From: LSUCC0057 sp048549915
GTDB lineage: Bacteria; Pseudomonadota; Gammaproteobacteria; Pseudomonadales; Porticoccaceae
NCBI GenBank assembly: GCA_048549915.1
Contig: JBLYYE010000043.1
Location: 1 to 64,000 of the forward strand
Direction of reading: 5' to 3'
Length of the DNA: 64,000 bases
A model generated the notes under the pieces. It did not search any database. It saw only the letters and a list, made by a program, of their open reading frames with translations, and was not told the DNA's origin. Positions 17,394-26,076 of this stretch are shown in pieces (the stretch's first letter is position 1; each line of letters starts with the position of its first letter). Made by a program: the position numbers and the translations under genes.

Positions 17394-17938
17394 GGCTGCG
17401 CAGCCTCGGCCAAATACTGGTCTTTAAGTTTGACGTAATTGGCTGGCGAATATTTAAAAAAGCCGCGCTCATTGTCACTCACAGGACGTGCTTGGCGGCA
17501 CGGATTGCCCACGTAGACAAAACCGCTCTCCAGCCGCTTGCCGGGCGGTACCATGCAGCCGGCGCCGATAATCACTTCGTCCTCAATAATAGCTCCATCA
17601 TTAATAATCGCACCGTTACCCACCAAGATACGGTTGCCCAGCGTGCAGCCGTGCAATATAGCGCGGTGGCCAATAATGACATCGTCGCCGATAGTCAAAG
17701 GCCAACCGCCTGGGTTGAAATCGCTAGCGTGGGTAATATGCAGTACGGCGTTATCTTGCACATTAGAGCGCGAGCCGATGGTGATAGTGTGCATGTCGCC
17801 GCGAATAACCGCACCAGGCCAGACTGAAGCATCACTGCCAAGGCTCACTTGGCCAATAACTGTGGCTGCCGGGTCAACATAAACGCGGTCTCCTAACTGC
17901 GGAGTGTGGCTGCCAAAGGAACGTATGTTTATACTCAT
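17390..17938 (-). CDS. Gamma-carbonic anhydrase-like left-handed beta-helix protein (YrdA type)
   Basis: A 182-residue hexapeptide-repeat protein. Regular I/V-G-x-x-x triplet repeats run from about residue 22 to 155 (for example IGQVSLGSDASVWPGAVIRG, IGDDVIIGHRAILHGCTLGN). The three metal-ligand His of gamma-carbonic anhydrases are in LHITHASD and IGHRAILHG. E. coli YrdA, found beside aroE, is the nearest named relative. Actual carbonic anhydrase activity of such proteins is often weak or unproven. A TTG at 17941 would add one residue; the ATG at 17938 has AAGAGG upstream. It is convergent with aroE, which is the usual arrangement. Confidence 0.92.
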   Translation of the reverse strand: MSINIRSFGSHTPQLGDRVYVDPAATVIGQVSLGSDASVWPGAVIRGDMHTITIGSRSNVQDNAVLHITHASDFNPGGWPLTIGDDVIIGHRAILHGCTLGNRILVGNGAIINDGAIIEDEVIIGAGCMVPPGKRLESGFVYVGNPCRQARPVSDNERGFFKYSPANYVKLKDQYLAEAAQP

Positions 17939-18010
17939 CAATCAAAACCTCTTAATGGCGTGGGCCGATAGTCGGCTAAATTTATTCACCCCCATTGTGC
18001 GGAGCAAGCC

Positions 18011-18256
18011 ATGTCTTTTTCAACTAAAAAACGTTTTATTGCCGGCGTCAGCTGCCCCAAATGCGCCTTGCTAGATAAAGTTGTCGCCTACAGCGATGGT
18101 GAAAAGAGTTACCGCGAATGTGTCGCCTGTGGCTTTGTTGATGAAATCCGTCTGCAAGCGGAGCCGCGCGAGTTGGAAACTCGGGTAAATACTTCTGCAG
18201 AGCAGATTGCGGCTGAAACTTCTCCGGTGCGGCTTATTGACCCCACTGCCAAGTAA
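18011..18256 (+). CDS. YheV-family putative zinc ribbon protein
   Basis: An 81-residue protein with two Cys pairs, CPKC at about 15-18 and CVAC at about 37-40, spaced as in a zinc ribbon, after a conserved KKRFIAGVSCPKC opening and with KSYRECVACGFVDEI in the second half. This matches the small YheV/DUF2387 proteins of gammaproteobacteria, whose function is unknown. The tail after residue 55 is low in complexity and probably disordered. It lies alone between the carbonic anhydrase-like gene and the cox operon; its own promoter is not clear. Confidence 0.82.
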   Translation: MSFSTKKRFIAGVSCPKCALLDKVVAYSDGEKSYRECVACGFVDEIRLQAEPRELETRVNTSAEQIAAETSPVRLIDPTAK

Positions 18257-18300
18257 TGTAAAAACCTTAGTTTTTCTGTGTAGTGGTGGGCGAAAAGCTT

Positions 18301-18309
18301 TGCTATACT
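18301..18309 (+). promoter_or_regulatory. Extended -10 promoter candidate for the cox operon
   Basis: TGCTATACT (TGn plus TATACT) is an extended -10 element about 100 bases before the coxB start at 18412, with a GC-rich stretch just after it. No good -35 is seen at 17 bases, which extended -10 promoters can do without. The leader (about 18316-18411) is free of other genes. Confidence 0.45.
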
Positions 18310-18411
18310 CCCGCCGCTTCTTGCTGGAGAGTCATTCAAAGCCCTTTTAAATCAGGGTTTTTTAAGGCCCAAAAGCGCCAAAACCGTCAACAACAATGGA
18401 GTACACGGGCG

Positions 18412-19554
18412 ATGTTGAAGAGAGCGAAAGCGCTTTTCGCGGGTGCACTAACCGCTCTGACTGGCGTATCTACTGCCAGCCAAGCAGACGAAGTGTCCAC
18501 GCGGCAACTCAATATGACTCAGGGTATTACTGAGGTCAGTCAGGCAGCTTACGATATCCACATGCTAATGATGTGGGTCTGCGTAGTCATTGGTGCTGCG
18601 GTATTCGGCTTTATGATTTACGTGATGTTTGCTCATCGCAAATCTCGCGGAGTCAAAGCGGCTAATTTCCACGAGCATATCGGTGTTGAGCTAGCCTGGA
18701 CTATCGTCCCTGCACTGATCCTTATCGTCATCGCCTTCCCGGCCACCAACGCCCTGCTAAAAGTCTACGACGCCAGTGACGCTGAGATGGACATTAAAAT
18801 CACTGGCTACCAGTGGAAATGGCAGTACGAGTATCTGGGTGAAGATGTTCGCTTCATGAGTAGCCTGCGCACTTCGCAAGATGAGATTTATGGCCGCGAA
18901 GAGAAAGGTGAGCACTACCTGCGCGAAGTTGATAACCCCTTGGTGATCCCCGCAGATACTAAGGTGCGCTTCCTGCTGACCGGTAACGACGTCATCCACT
19001 CATGGTGGGTGCCCGATCTAGGCGTTAAGAAAGATGCACTTCCCGGTATCTTCACCGAAGCGTGGGCTAAAACCAGCGAAGTTGGCGTCTACGTCGGCGA
19101 ATGTGCTGAGTTGTGTGGTAAAGACCACGCATTCATGCCGATCGTTGTCGAAGTTAAGCCCAAAGAAGAGTTCAATACTTGGCTGGCTGAACAGAAAGCC
19201 ACTGCAGCCGAGTACGCCAGCACCATTGGTAAAGACTGGAGCATGGATGAGTTGATGGAGCGCGGTGAAAAGGTTTACACCACTAACTGTGCAGGCTGTC
19301 ACGGTATCGATGGTCTCGGTATCCCCGGTGTGTTCCCCTCAATGGTGGGCACCGAAGTGACAATGGGACCTATCGAAAAACATATCGATGTCATCGTCAA
19401 TGGTGTCAATGGGACAGCCATGCAGGCATTTGCCGCACAGCTGTCAGAAGTAGATATTGCCGCGGTGGTTACTTACGAGCGCAACGCTTGGGGTAACGAT
19501 TTAGGTGACATGGCTCAGCCGATTGACGTGCTGAACCATAAGAACGGCCAATAA
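18412..19554 (+). CDS. coxB: Cytochrome c oxidase subunit II with C-terminal haem c domain
   Basis: A 380-residue subunit II. A signal-like N-terminus is followed by two membrane helices (around HMLMMWVCVVIGAAVFGFMIYVMF and ELAWTIVPALILIVIAF) and the periplasmic CuA domain. CuA ligands are in the conserved HSWWVPDLGVKKDALPG and GECAELCGKDHAFMP, with the aromatic electron-entry motif YQWKWQYEY. A fused class I cytochrome c domain has CAGCH at 293-297 and a late Met (GTAMQAF), as in Pseudomonas CoxB. The frame extends upstream to 18283, but that region overlaps the promoter; the ATG at 18412 has GGAG 10 bases upstream and gives a proper signal sequence. Confidence 0.95.
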   Translation: MLKRAKALFAGALTALTGVSTASQADEVSTRQLNMTQGITEVSQAAYDIHMLMMWVCVVIGAAVFGFMIYVMFAHRKSRGVKAANFHEHIGVELAWTIVPALILIVIAFPATNALLKVYDASDAEMDIKITGYQWKWQYEYLGEDVRFMSSLRTSQDEIYGREEKGEHYLREVDNPLVIPADTKVRFLLTGNDVIHSWWVPDLGVKKDALPGIFTEAWAKTSEVGVYVGECAELCGKDHAFMPIVVEVKPKEEFNTWLAEQKATAAEYASTIGKDWSMDELMERGEKVYTTNCAGCHGIDGLGIPGVFPSMVGTEVTMGPIEKHIDVIVNGVNGTAMQAFAAQLSEVDIAAVVTYERNAWGNDLGDMAQPIDVLNHKNGQ

Positions 19555-19567
19555 GGGAGATTAAGCA

Positions 19568-21121
19568 ATGGCACACGGTCCCGCTAAAGGCATAGGTCGC
19601 TGGTTATTTACCACCAACCACAAAGACATCGGTACGCTCTACCTCTGGTTCAGCTTTGCCATGTTCTTGTTGGGCGGCTTCTTTGCTATGGTTATTCGCG
19701 CCGAGCTGTTCCAGCCCGGTATGCAGTTAATTCGTCCCGAGTTTTTCAACCAGATGACCACCATGCACGGGGTTATTATGGTGTTCGGGGCAATTATGCC
19801 AGCCTTTGTCGGCTTGGCGAACTGGATGATTCCGCTGATGATTGGTGCGCCAGACATGGCTCTGCCGCGCATGAACAATCTCAGTTTTTGGATTCTTCCG
19901 TTTGCATTTCTGACACTCGCCTCAACGCTGTTTATGGAAGGTGGAGCGCCCAATTTCGGTTGGACTTTCTATGCGCCGCTCTCAACTAAATACGCGCCCG
20001 AGTCAGTCAACTACTTCATTTTCTCGATGCACATTATGGGTGCCTCGTCGATCATGGGCTCAATCAACATTATCGCCACCATCATGAATATGCGCGCACC
20101 TGGCATGACTTACATGAAGATGCCGTTGTTTGTCTGGACGTGGTTGATCACCGCCTTCTTGCTGGTAGCCGTTATGCCGGTACTGGCTGGAGCAGTCACC
20201 ATGATGTTGATGGATATTAACTTTGGCACCTCGTTCTTCGATGCGGCTGGCGGCGGTGATCCCGTTCTGTTTCAGCACATCTTCTGGTTCTTTGGTCACC
20301 CTGAGGTTTACATCATTATCTTGCCTGCATTTGGTGTAGTCTCGGCAATTATCCCCGCATTCAGCCGCAAGCCGCTGTTCGGGTACGCCTCGATGGTCTA
20401 CGCCACAGCAGCGATCGCGTTCTTGTCGTTCATTGTATGGGCACACCACATGTTTACTGTGGGTATGCCGATTGCTGGCGAGCTGTACTTTATGTACGCG
20501 ACTATGCTGATCGCTGTTCCAACTGGCGTTAAAGTCTTCAACTGGGTCACCACCATGTATAAAGGTGCGCTGACGTTTGAGACGCCGATGTTGTTCTCGA
20601 TAGCTTTCGTCATTCTGTTTACCTTTGGTGGCTTCACCGGCTTGATGCTTTCAGTAGCAGCAGCGGACATTCAGTACCACGACAGCTACTTTGTTGTCGC
20701 TCACTTCCACTACGTAATGGTGGCGGGTGCGGTGTTCTCGGGTACGGCCGCGGTTTACTACTGGCTGCCCAAATGGTGCGGCAAGATGTACAACGAGACT
20801 ATGGGCCAGGTTCAATTTTGGATCGCCTTTGTCGGCTTTAACATCACCTTTATGCCGCAGCACTTCTTGGGCTTGGCCGGTATGCCGCGTCGCTACGCCG
20901 ACTACGGCCTGCAGTTTGCAGACTGGAACATGGTCTCAAGTATTGGTGCCTTCATGTACGGTGCAGCGCAGTTGTTGTTCCTTTACAACGTGATTGCGAC
21001 TATCCGCAACGGCAAGCCAGTCAGCGACAACAAGGTTTGGGAAGGGGCTGAAGGGCTCGAGTGGGAAGTGCCAACGCCGGCGCCATACCACACCTTTGCC
21101 ACACCACCCCAAATAAAATAA
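19568..21121 (+). CDS. coxA: Cytochrome c oxidase subunit I (haem-copper oxidase, A-type)
   Basis: A 517-residue, roughly twelve-helix catalytic subunit. Ligands are visible: the low-spin haem His in TTMHGVIMVFGAIMP, the CuB His and cross-linked Tyr in WFFGHPEVYIIILPAFG, the His pair in VWAHHMFTVG, and the two haem His in HDSYFVVAHFHYVM. The Glu of GHPEVYI and the Asn-rich D-channel loop (APDMALPRMNNLSFW) place it with A1-type proton-pumping oxidases. It reduces O2 to water with electrons from cytochrome c. Thirteen bases separate it from coxB, with GGGAGA as ribosome-binding site. Confidence 0.97.
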   Translation: MAHGPAKGIGRWLFTTNHKDIGTLYLWFSFAMFLLGGFFAMVIRAELFQPGMQLIRPEFFNQMTTMHGVIMVFGAIMPAFVGLANWMIPLMIGAPDMALPRMNNLSFWILPFAFLTLASTLFMEGGAPNFGWTFYAPLSTKYAPESVNYFIFSMHIMGASSIMGSINIIATIMNMRAPGMTYMKMPLFVWTWLITAFLLVAVMPVLAGAVTMMLMDINFGTSFFDAAGGGDPVLFQHIFWFFGHPEVYIIILPAFGVVSAIIPAFSRKPLFGYASMVYATAAIAFLSFIVWAHHMFTVGMPIAGELYFMYATMLIAVPTGVKVFNWVTTMYKGALTFETPMLFSIAFVILFTFGGFTGLMLSVAAADIQYHDSYFVVAHFHYVMVAGAVFSGTAAVYYWLPKWCGKMYNETMGQVQFWIAFVGFNITFMPQHFLGLAGMPRRYADYGLQFADWNMVSSIGAFMYGAAQLLFLYNVIATIRNGKPVSDNKVWEGAEGLEWEVPTPAPYHTFATPPQIK

Positions 21122-21158
21122 GGGTCTATTGATAGCCAAATAGCGTTAGGAGGCGAAC

Positions 21159-21713
21159 ATGTCTACATCAAGGTCACACAAAAAGGTGGTTACTAAACTG
21201 TCTCTTTGGGCTGTAGGCATGTTTGGTTTTGCTCTGTTTGTGATGCCGCCGCTGTACGATCTGTTTTGTGAGATTACCGGTATCGGCATCCGGCCAGCTG
21301 AGCGCTATGAGGCAGCCCCGGCTGCGGTGGATTATTCGCGCGAAGTGTCGGTGACCTTTGCGGCCACCAACAACGAGCAGATGCCGTGGCGTTTTGAGCC
21401 AATTGATAGCAAGGTAGTGGTCCACCCCGGTGAAAGCTATGAGGTTAAGTTCTACGCTAAAAATCTCACCGACCAAGATATGATTGGTCAGGCTATTCCC
21501 GGTTTAGTGCCCTTTGCGGCAGGAGACTATTTTCATAAAACAGAGTGTTTCTGTTTTAACAACCAGCCTCTTGCCGCGGGTGAAGAGGTTGAAATGTCCT
21601 TGGTATTTATCGTCGACCCCGAGTTGCCGAGAAGTATAAAAAGTTTAGTAATGTCTTATACGTTGTTCGACATTACGCCAGCAGCCGCTGACACGGTTGC
21701 GCAATTGCAGTGA
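21159..21713 (+). CDS. ctaG: Cytochrome c oxidase assembly protein CtaG (Cox11)
   Basis: A 184-residue copper chaperone that delivers copper to CuB of subunit I. One N-terminal membrane anchor (about 15-35, LSLWAVGMFGFALFVMPPLYDLFCEITG) is followed by an immunoglobulin-like domain. The copper-binding ECFCFNNQ motif is present (about 128-135), with EVEMSLVFIVDPELP after it. It has an AGGAGG ribosome-binding site. It sits between coxA and coxC as in Pseudomonas. Confidence 0.95.
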   Translation: MSTSRSHKKVVTKLSLWAVGMFGFALFVMPPLYDLFCEITGIGIRPAERYEAAPAAVDYSREVSVTFAATNNEQMPWRFEPIDSKVVVHPGESYEVKFYAKNLTDQDMIGQAIPGLVPFAAGDYFHKTECFCFNNQPLAAGEEVEMSLVFIVDPELPRSIKSLVMSYTLFDITPAAADTVAQLQ

Positions 21714-21751
21714 TGGCAGTCTAGCAAGCCATCCCCTACGGAGAAAAAAAC

Positions 21752-22696
21752 ATGTCAGCAGAATCAACTTATTACGTGCCCGAGCAGAGCAAGCTGCCGC
21801 TGTTCACCGCAACGGCGATGGGCGTACTGTCGATTGGCGCCGCCCGTTGGGCCGGTGGTCTCGGTGGCCCAGCAATTTTCTTTGTCGGTCTAGCGATGAT
21901 GGTAGCAGTGCTCTACACCTGGTGGAGCATTGTTATAAAAGAGAATATGCAAGGCTTAGTGAGCCCGCAGCTAAAACACTCCTACGTGATTTCAATGCTC
22001 TGGTTTATCTTTTCCGAGGTGATGTTCTTTGCTGCTTTCTTTGGCGCACTGTTCTACATACGTGTATTCGCTCTCTCTTGGTTGGGCGGAGAAGCCGCTA
22101 TTGGTATTTTCGACGATACTCCTACGGGGCCTGCCGTCGCTAATAATGAGTTGCTCTACCCCGGCTTTAAAGATGAGTGGCCGGTTATGATTACCCCTGA
22201 TCAAGCGGCAAATGGCGATGCAGCTCAATTTAAAGGCCCCGACCAGAACATGAGCTGGCCTGGTTTTGCCAATCTGCTGACTTGGTTGCCTTTGTGGAAC
22301 ACAATCGTGCTGATTACCTCCAGCTTTACGGTTCACCACGCTCACACAGCACTGAAAAATGACAATCGTCAGGGCTTCATTCGCTGGTTGGCAGTGACAG
22401 TTTTGCTGGGTGTATTCTTTTTGTTCTTGCAGGTAGAAGAGTATATTCACGCCTACACTGAGCTGGGTTTGACTCTAGAGAGCGGTATTTACGGAACCAC
22501 TTTTTATATGCTTACTGGTTTCCACGGCGCTCACGTAACTATGGGCACAGTCATGTTGTTTATCGCTTTGTTGCGCGGGCTTAAAGGCCATTTCAATAAA
22601 GATGACCAATTTGGCTTCGAGGCAGCAGCGTGGTACTGGCACTTTGTTGACGTAGTCTGGGTAGGTCTCTTCTTATTTGTCTACGTGCTCGGTTAG
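21752..22696 (+). CDS. coxC: Cytochrome c oxidase subunit III
   Basis: A 314-residue, seven-helix subunit III. The key blocks are LKHSYVISMLWFIFSEVMFFAAFFGALFY (with the buried Glu), SSFTVHHAHTALKNDNR, GLTLESGIYGTTFYMLTGFHGAHV and the final AAWYWHFVDVVWVGLFLFVY. It stabilises subunit I and proton uptake. A periplasmic/loop insertion of about 60 residues (DDTPTGPAVANNELLYPG to QNMSWP) is present, as in other gammaproteobacterial members. A strong terminator follows 17 bases after the stop, closing the coxBA-ctaG-coxC unit. Confidence 0.95.
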   Translation: MSAESTYYVPEQSKLPLFTATAMGVLSIGAARWAGGLGGPAIFFVGLAMMVAVLYTWWSIVIKENMQGLVSPQLKHSYVISMLWFIFSEVMFFAAFFGALFYIRVFALSWLGGEAAIGIFDDTPTGPAVANNELLYPGFKDEWPVMITPDQAANGDAAQFKGPDQNMSWPGFANLLTWLPLWNTIVLITSSFTVHHAHTALKNDNRQGFIRWLAVTVLLGVFFLFLQVEEYIHAYTELGLTLESGIYGTTFYMLTGFHGAHVTMGTVMLFIALLRGLKGHFNKDDQFGFEAAAWYWHFVDVVWVGLFLFVYVLG

Positions 22697-22713
22697 AAGC
22701 AAAATATCAAAAA

Positions 22714-22742
22714 GCCGAGCACTGGTTGCTCGGCTTTTTTTT
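22714..22742 (+). terminator. Rho-independent terminator after coxC
   Basis: An eight-pair stem (GCCGAGCA at 22714-22721 with TGCTCGGC at 22727-22734), a five-base loop and eight T (22735-22742). A short A-run before the stem lets it also work, less well, for the minus-strand DUF2909 gene that ends at 22788. Confidence 0.93.
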
Positions 22743-22787
22743 GGCTGCAAGGTGTAGCCGCTGGTGTAAAATTATCGGTCGCTACTG

Positions 22788-23027
22788 TTAGCGCTCAACA
22801 TGACTGGGGTGTAGTGTTTTGTCCCAAGGGGCCGTGCTTTTTAGCTGGCCGGTGGCAAAACCATAAGCGACGGTGCCCAGCAGCGCGAAAACCAGCGCTA
22901 CACGTATACCTAGCGCGTAGAGTAGTCGTTTGCGCCGGTTGCCGAGGTCTTTGACGAGGAAGTTAAGCCCAGTGAATAAACTGGCGACCACACCGATAAA
23001 CAAGATAACGATTAAAGTTTTTAACAC
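22788..23027 (-). CDS. DUF2909 twin-helix membrane protein
   Basis: A 79-residue protein with two hydrophobic helices (about 1-25, MLKTLIVILFIGVVASLFTG, and 40-60, ALGIRVALVFALLGTVAYGF) joined by a basic loop DLGNRRKR, then a short polar tail. This pattern and the position between coxC and the SURF1 gene identify the DUF2909 family, found opposite in orientation inside cox clusters of gammaproteobacteria. Its role is unknown; oxidase assembly or stability is an inference from position only. It is divergent from the SURF1 gene, 52 bases apart, so the two likely share a promoter region. Confidence 0.85.
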   Translation of the reverse strand: MLKTLIVILFIGVVASLFTGLNFLVKDLGNRRKRLLYALGIRVALVFALLGTVAYGFATGQLKSTAPWDKTLHPSHVER

Positions 23028-23079
23028 GCAAATACTCCGTATTAGTCAGCCGAAAAGCCGGCAGGGAATTTAACCATAA

Positions 23080-23871
23080 ATGAGTGACAGCACCCAAGCG
23101 AGACCTGCATTGCGATGGCAGCCCAACCGGGTAGGTTTACTCTTTTCCTTCATCTTTATCCCTTTTTTGTTATGGCTTGGTAGCTGGCAACTGGAGCGTG
23201 CGGAAGAAAAACGCTCGATAGTTGCCTTGCACGCTGCCAACCAAGCAGCACCGCGAGTAGATTTAAATAGTCTGACTGATAGCGATGGCCTGCAGTATAG
23301 GCGGATCACTGTCGCGGGTGAGTTCGTCGCTAGCCCACTTTTTGTGATAGATAACAAAGTGCGCAACGGACGCCCCGGCTATGAGATTGCACAGCTTTTC
23401 ATGCCCGATGGTAGCCAATCGGCGCTGTTAGTGAACCGCGGCTGGGTGGCGGCTCCGCTTGACCGACGCAAATTGCCTGAGCTCGAGCAGCTGGTTGGCA
23501 ATTTGCGTCTCCACGGTGCGCTCTATCAGCGTCTCAGCGGTGGTTTGCAATTAGATGATGGGGTGAAATTGCCACTGGAAGAGTTGCAGCGCGTGGGCTG
23601 GTTGGACGTTGAACGCGCTGCTAATTGGGTAGAAACACCGCTTTTTAGCTACCAACTGCGGCTCGAACGAGACTCCCCAGCAGCGCTGGAAACAGGTTGG
23701 CCGGTTGTGGCTATCTATCCACAGAAACATACCGGCTATGCGGTACAGTGGTTTATTATGGCTATCGTTTTAGTTGGTTTAACACTCATAGCTAATAGCA
23801 ATTTCGCCGCCTGGTTAAAAGCGCGGCGACAGGTCTTACGACAGGATAGTGACAATGACGCAGAGCAATAA
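23080..23871 (+). CDS. SURF1-family cytochrome oxidase assembly protein
   Basis: A 263-residue inner-membrane protein with one helix near each end (about 19-38, LLFSFIFIPFLLWLGSWQLER, and 224-245, WFIMAIVLVGLTLIANSNFA) and a periplasmic middle. LGSWQLERAEEK, GLQYRRITVAGEF, NGRPGYEI and LLVNRGWVAAPLDR are the family's conserved blocks. SURF1 proteins help insert haem A into subunit I. It overlaps the next gene by 17 bases, so the downstream genes are coupled to it. Confidence 0.93.
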   Translation: MSDSTQARPALRWQPNRVGLLFSFIFIPFLLWLGSWQLERAEEKRSIVALHAANQAAPRVDLNSLTDSDGLQYRRITVAGEFVASPLFVIDNKVRNGRPGYEIAQLFMPDGSQSALLVNRGWVAAPLDRRKLPELEQLVGNLRLHGALYQRLSGGLQLDDGVKLPLEELQRVGWLDVERAANWVETPLFSYQLRLERDSPAALETGWPVVAIYPQKHTGYAVQWFIMAIVLVGLTLIANSNFAAWLKARRQVLRQDSDNDAEQ

Positions 23872-24466
23872 AGCGCCGGGCTCCGGCATGAAAATACAAA
23901 TCATTATTATGTTGGTGATGGTGGTGGGCGCTACGGTTCTGGGTACTGTAATGTTGCCAAAGAACGAGGCGGAGCGCGCCGAGCTGATGGCGTTGCTCGG
24001 CACAACCAATATGGGTCGTTTGATTTCGCCCACTGTCAACTGGGTACCGTTGCTACCCGCCGGAGAAAATACCAGTGACGATATAGATGGTCACTACCGT
24101 GTCGTCTTAGTCGCCGATGGGCAGTGTGATGCTGGTTGCCAAGAGATGTTGGCAGCTACGCGCGCAGTCGAGGTGCGCTTGGGACGCGATTCGCGCCGTG
24201 TCGACAGAATATTACTGCAAACGGGTCTCGAACCAGCCCTTTTGGCTGATATCGAGGCAGCCAACCCAGACCTCGTTGTCGCTTCTTTAGACAGCGCTGC
24301 CCTTGAGGCCTTGTTGGCACCGACTACGGCACAGATCACCGGTGCTAATCGTTACTACTTGCTTAATCCCGTCGGTGACGCTGTGCTCTATTATGATGAA
24401 CAGAATTCTGGCAGCGATCTACTGGAAGACCTGAAACATCTACTCAAATATTCGCCGAGCCGCTAG
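23855..24466 (+). CDS. Membrane-anchored protein of the cox cluster, thioredoxin-fold-like
   Basis: A 203-residue protein with one N-terminal helix (about 13-31, KIQIIIMLVMVVGATVLGTVML) and a periplasmic domain. VVLVADGQCDAGCQEMLAATRAV (two Cys, C-x-x-x-C) recalls the copper-site loop of SCO proteins, but no clear partner His is seen, so metal binding is uncertain. Unnamed genes of this type occupy the same place, after SURF1, in Pseudomonas cox clusters. The ATG at 23855 inside the SURF1 end has ACAGGA upstream and is preferred over the GTG at 23849. A role in oxidase assembly is inferred from position. Confidence 0.75.
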   Translation: MTQSNKAPGSGMKIQIIIMLVMVVGATVLGTVMLPKNEAERAELMALLGTTNMGRLISPTVNWVPLLPAGENTSDDIDGHYRVVLVADGQCDAGCQEMLAATRAVEVRLGRDSRRVDRILLQTGLEPALLADIEAANPDLVVASLDSAALEALLAPTTAQITGANRYYLLNPVGDAVLYYDEQNSGSDLLEDLKHLLKYSPSR

Positions 24467-24475
24467 GAGACCCCC

Positions 24476-25393
24476 ATGAGTGCCAGTACCCCGGCTCAAG
24501 AGCCACTCAAGTGGCAAGACTTTTACGAACTGTGTAAGCCCAATGTGGTGTTATTGATGCTACTCACATCGGTCATTGGCATGTTGTTGTCCACACGCGG
24601 TTTAGTGCCGCTGTCGACACTTTTTTGGGGTAACTTGGGTATTGCACTGTGTGCCGGTGCCGCGGCTGCGGTCAACCATGTCGTCGATCGCGGCATCGAC
24701 AATAAAATGGCCCGCACCCTTAATCGCCCAGTTGCGACCGGGCGCGTCAGCCCCAAACAAGCGTTTATATTCGCGTCGTTGATGGGTGGCGTGGGGATGG
24801 CGATCCTTCTGTTTTTTATCAATGCGCTAACTGCTTGGCTTACACTCGCCTCACTGCTTGGTTACGCTTTGGTTTACACCATGTATCTCAAGCGCGCCAC
24901 GCCGCAAAATATCGTTATTGGTGGGCTTGCTGGCGCCGCCCCACCTCTGTTGGGGTGGACTGCAGTGACCGGAGAAATCCACCACGATGCTCTGCTGTTA
25001 GCGCTAATTATATTTGTCTGGACGCCGCCGCATTTTTGGGCGCTAGCAGTGCACCGCAAAGAAGAGTATGCCCAGGCTGATATTCCTATGCTGCCGGTAA
25101 CCCACGGCGAGCACTACACCAACATCAATATTGTTCTCTATACGCTGATGCTGATCATCGTCACTATCATGCCTTACCTCACGGGTATGTTTGGCTGGCT
25201 CTATCTGCTCGGTGCGCTTGGTTTGGGGGGAGGGTTTTTGTTCTGGGCTCTAAAAATGCTGCTCGGGCGCGGTGAAAACACCGGCATGCAGACATTTAAA
25301 TACTCTATAACCTATTTAATGGCCCTATTTGTGGTGATGCTGGCCGATCACTACCTAGTTGAAAAACCCACCGTTATTATCGTTGGAGGTTGA
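24476..25393 (+). CDS. cyoE: Protohaem IX farnesyltransferase (haem O synthase)
   Basis: A 305-residue, multi-helix prenyltransferase that turns haem B into haem O. The two Asp-rich/active blocks are visible: NHVVDRGIDNKMARTLNRPVA near 70-90 and FVWTPPHFWALAVHRKEEYAQADIPML near 181-207. A G-rich ATPQNIVIGGLAGAAPPLLGW lies between. It follows the anchored protein by 9 bases with an AGGAGA site. In most clusters of this type a COX15/CtaA haem A synthase gene comes just before cyoE; here none is present. Confidence 0.95.
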   Translation: MSASTPAQEPLKWQDFYELCKPNVVLLMLLTSVIGMLLSTRGLVPLSTLFWGNLGIALCAGAAAAVNHVVDRGIDNKMARTLNRPVATGRVSPKQAFIFASLMGGVGMAILLFFINALTAWLTLASLLGYALVYTMYLKRATPQNIVIGGLAGAAPPLLGWTAVTGEIHHDALLLALIIFVWTPPHFWALAVHRKEEYAQADIPMLPVTHGEHYTNINIVLYTLMLIIVTIMPYLTGMFGWLYLLGALGLGGGFLFWALKMLLGRGENTGMQTFKYSITYLMALFVVMLADHYLVEKPTVIIVGG

Positions 25394-25394
25394 T

Positions 25395-26054
25395 ATGAGT
25401 GAAGCGCAAAGCCGAGGTATTCGGCGCACAGTCGCCATTGTACTGGTGGCTATCGTCATTATGGTGTTGGGTTTTATCTGGCGTATTAATCAACCCATTG
25501 TGATGCACGACAGTGAGCTGCGCGCCAATGGCGCGATCATGTTTGAGACGCCGCGCAGGTTCAGCGAGCTGCAGCTGACAGACCACAATGGCCAGCCTTT
25601 CACAAAGGAAAACCTGCAAGGGGTTTGGACAATTGCTTTTTTTGGCTTTACCAACTGCCCAGATATCTGCCCAGCTACAATGAGTGTTCTCGGTGAGATG
25701 TATTCCAAGTTGCGCGAGCGCGAGCGCGAGCGCATGCAAGTCATTATGGTTACTTTGGATCCAGAGCAAGACAGTGTCGAGCTGCTAAGTGAATACGTGC
25801 CCTATTTTAACACCGACTTTGTCGGTGTGACCGGTTCAGAGCCGCGTATCAAGCGCTGGTCTGCAGAGATGAATATCGCTTACGGACAGGTTCCACTGGA
25901 GGGTGACAACTACACCATTGATCACAGTACTCAACTAGTACTCATCAATCCTCGCGGTGACTACCACGGGTTATTTAAGGCACCGCACAACGAGATGGTG
26001 CTGCGCAAAACCTGGCGCTCAATTGACGCCACCTTTGACGCCTGGCCAGAATAG
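25395..26054 (+). CDS. SCO1/SenC-family copper chaperone
   Basis: A 219-residue protein with an N-terminal membrane anchor (about 11-29) and a thioredoxin-like periplasmic domain. The copper site is intact: Cys88 and Cys92 in FTNCPDICPATM, and His near 175 in IDHSTQLVLINPRG. SCO proteins deliver copper to, or reduce, the CuA site of subunit II. The open frame begins at 25359 inside cyoE, but the ATG at 25395 one base after the cyoE stop, with TGGAGG upstream, is the real start. It is the last gene of the cox operon and ends convergent with znuB. Confidence 0.93.
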   Translation: MSEAQSRGIRRTVAIVLVAIVIMVLGFIWRINQPIVMHDSELRANGAIMFETPRRFSELQLTDHNGQPFTKENLQGVWTIAFFGFTNCPDICPATMSVLGEMYSKLRERERERMQVIMVTLDPEQDSVELLSEYVPYFNTDFVGVTGSEPRIKRWSAEMNIAYGQVPLEGDNYTIDHSTQLVLINPRGDYHGLFKAPHNEMVLRKTWRSIDATFDAWPE

Positions 26055-26076
26055 GCGTCTTTGCCCATTGGCGTCG

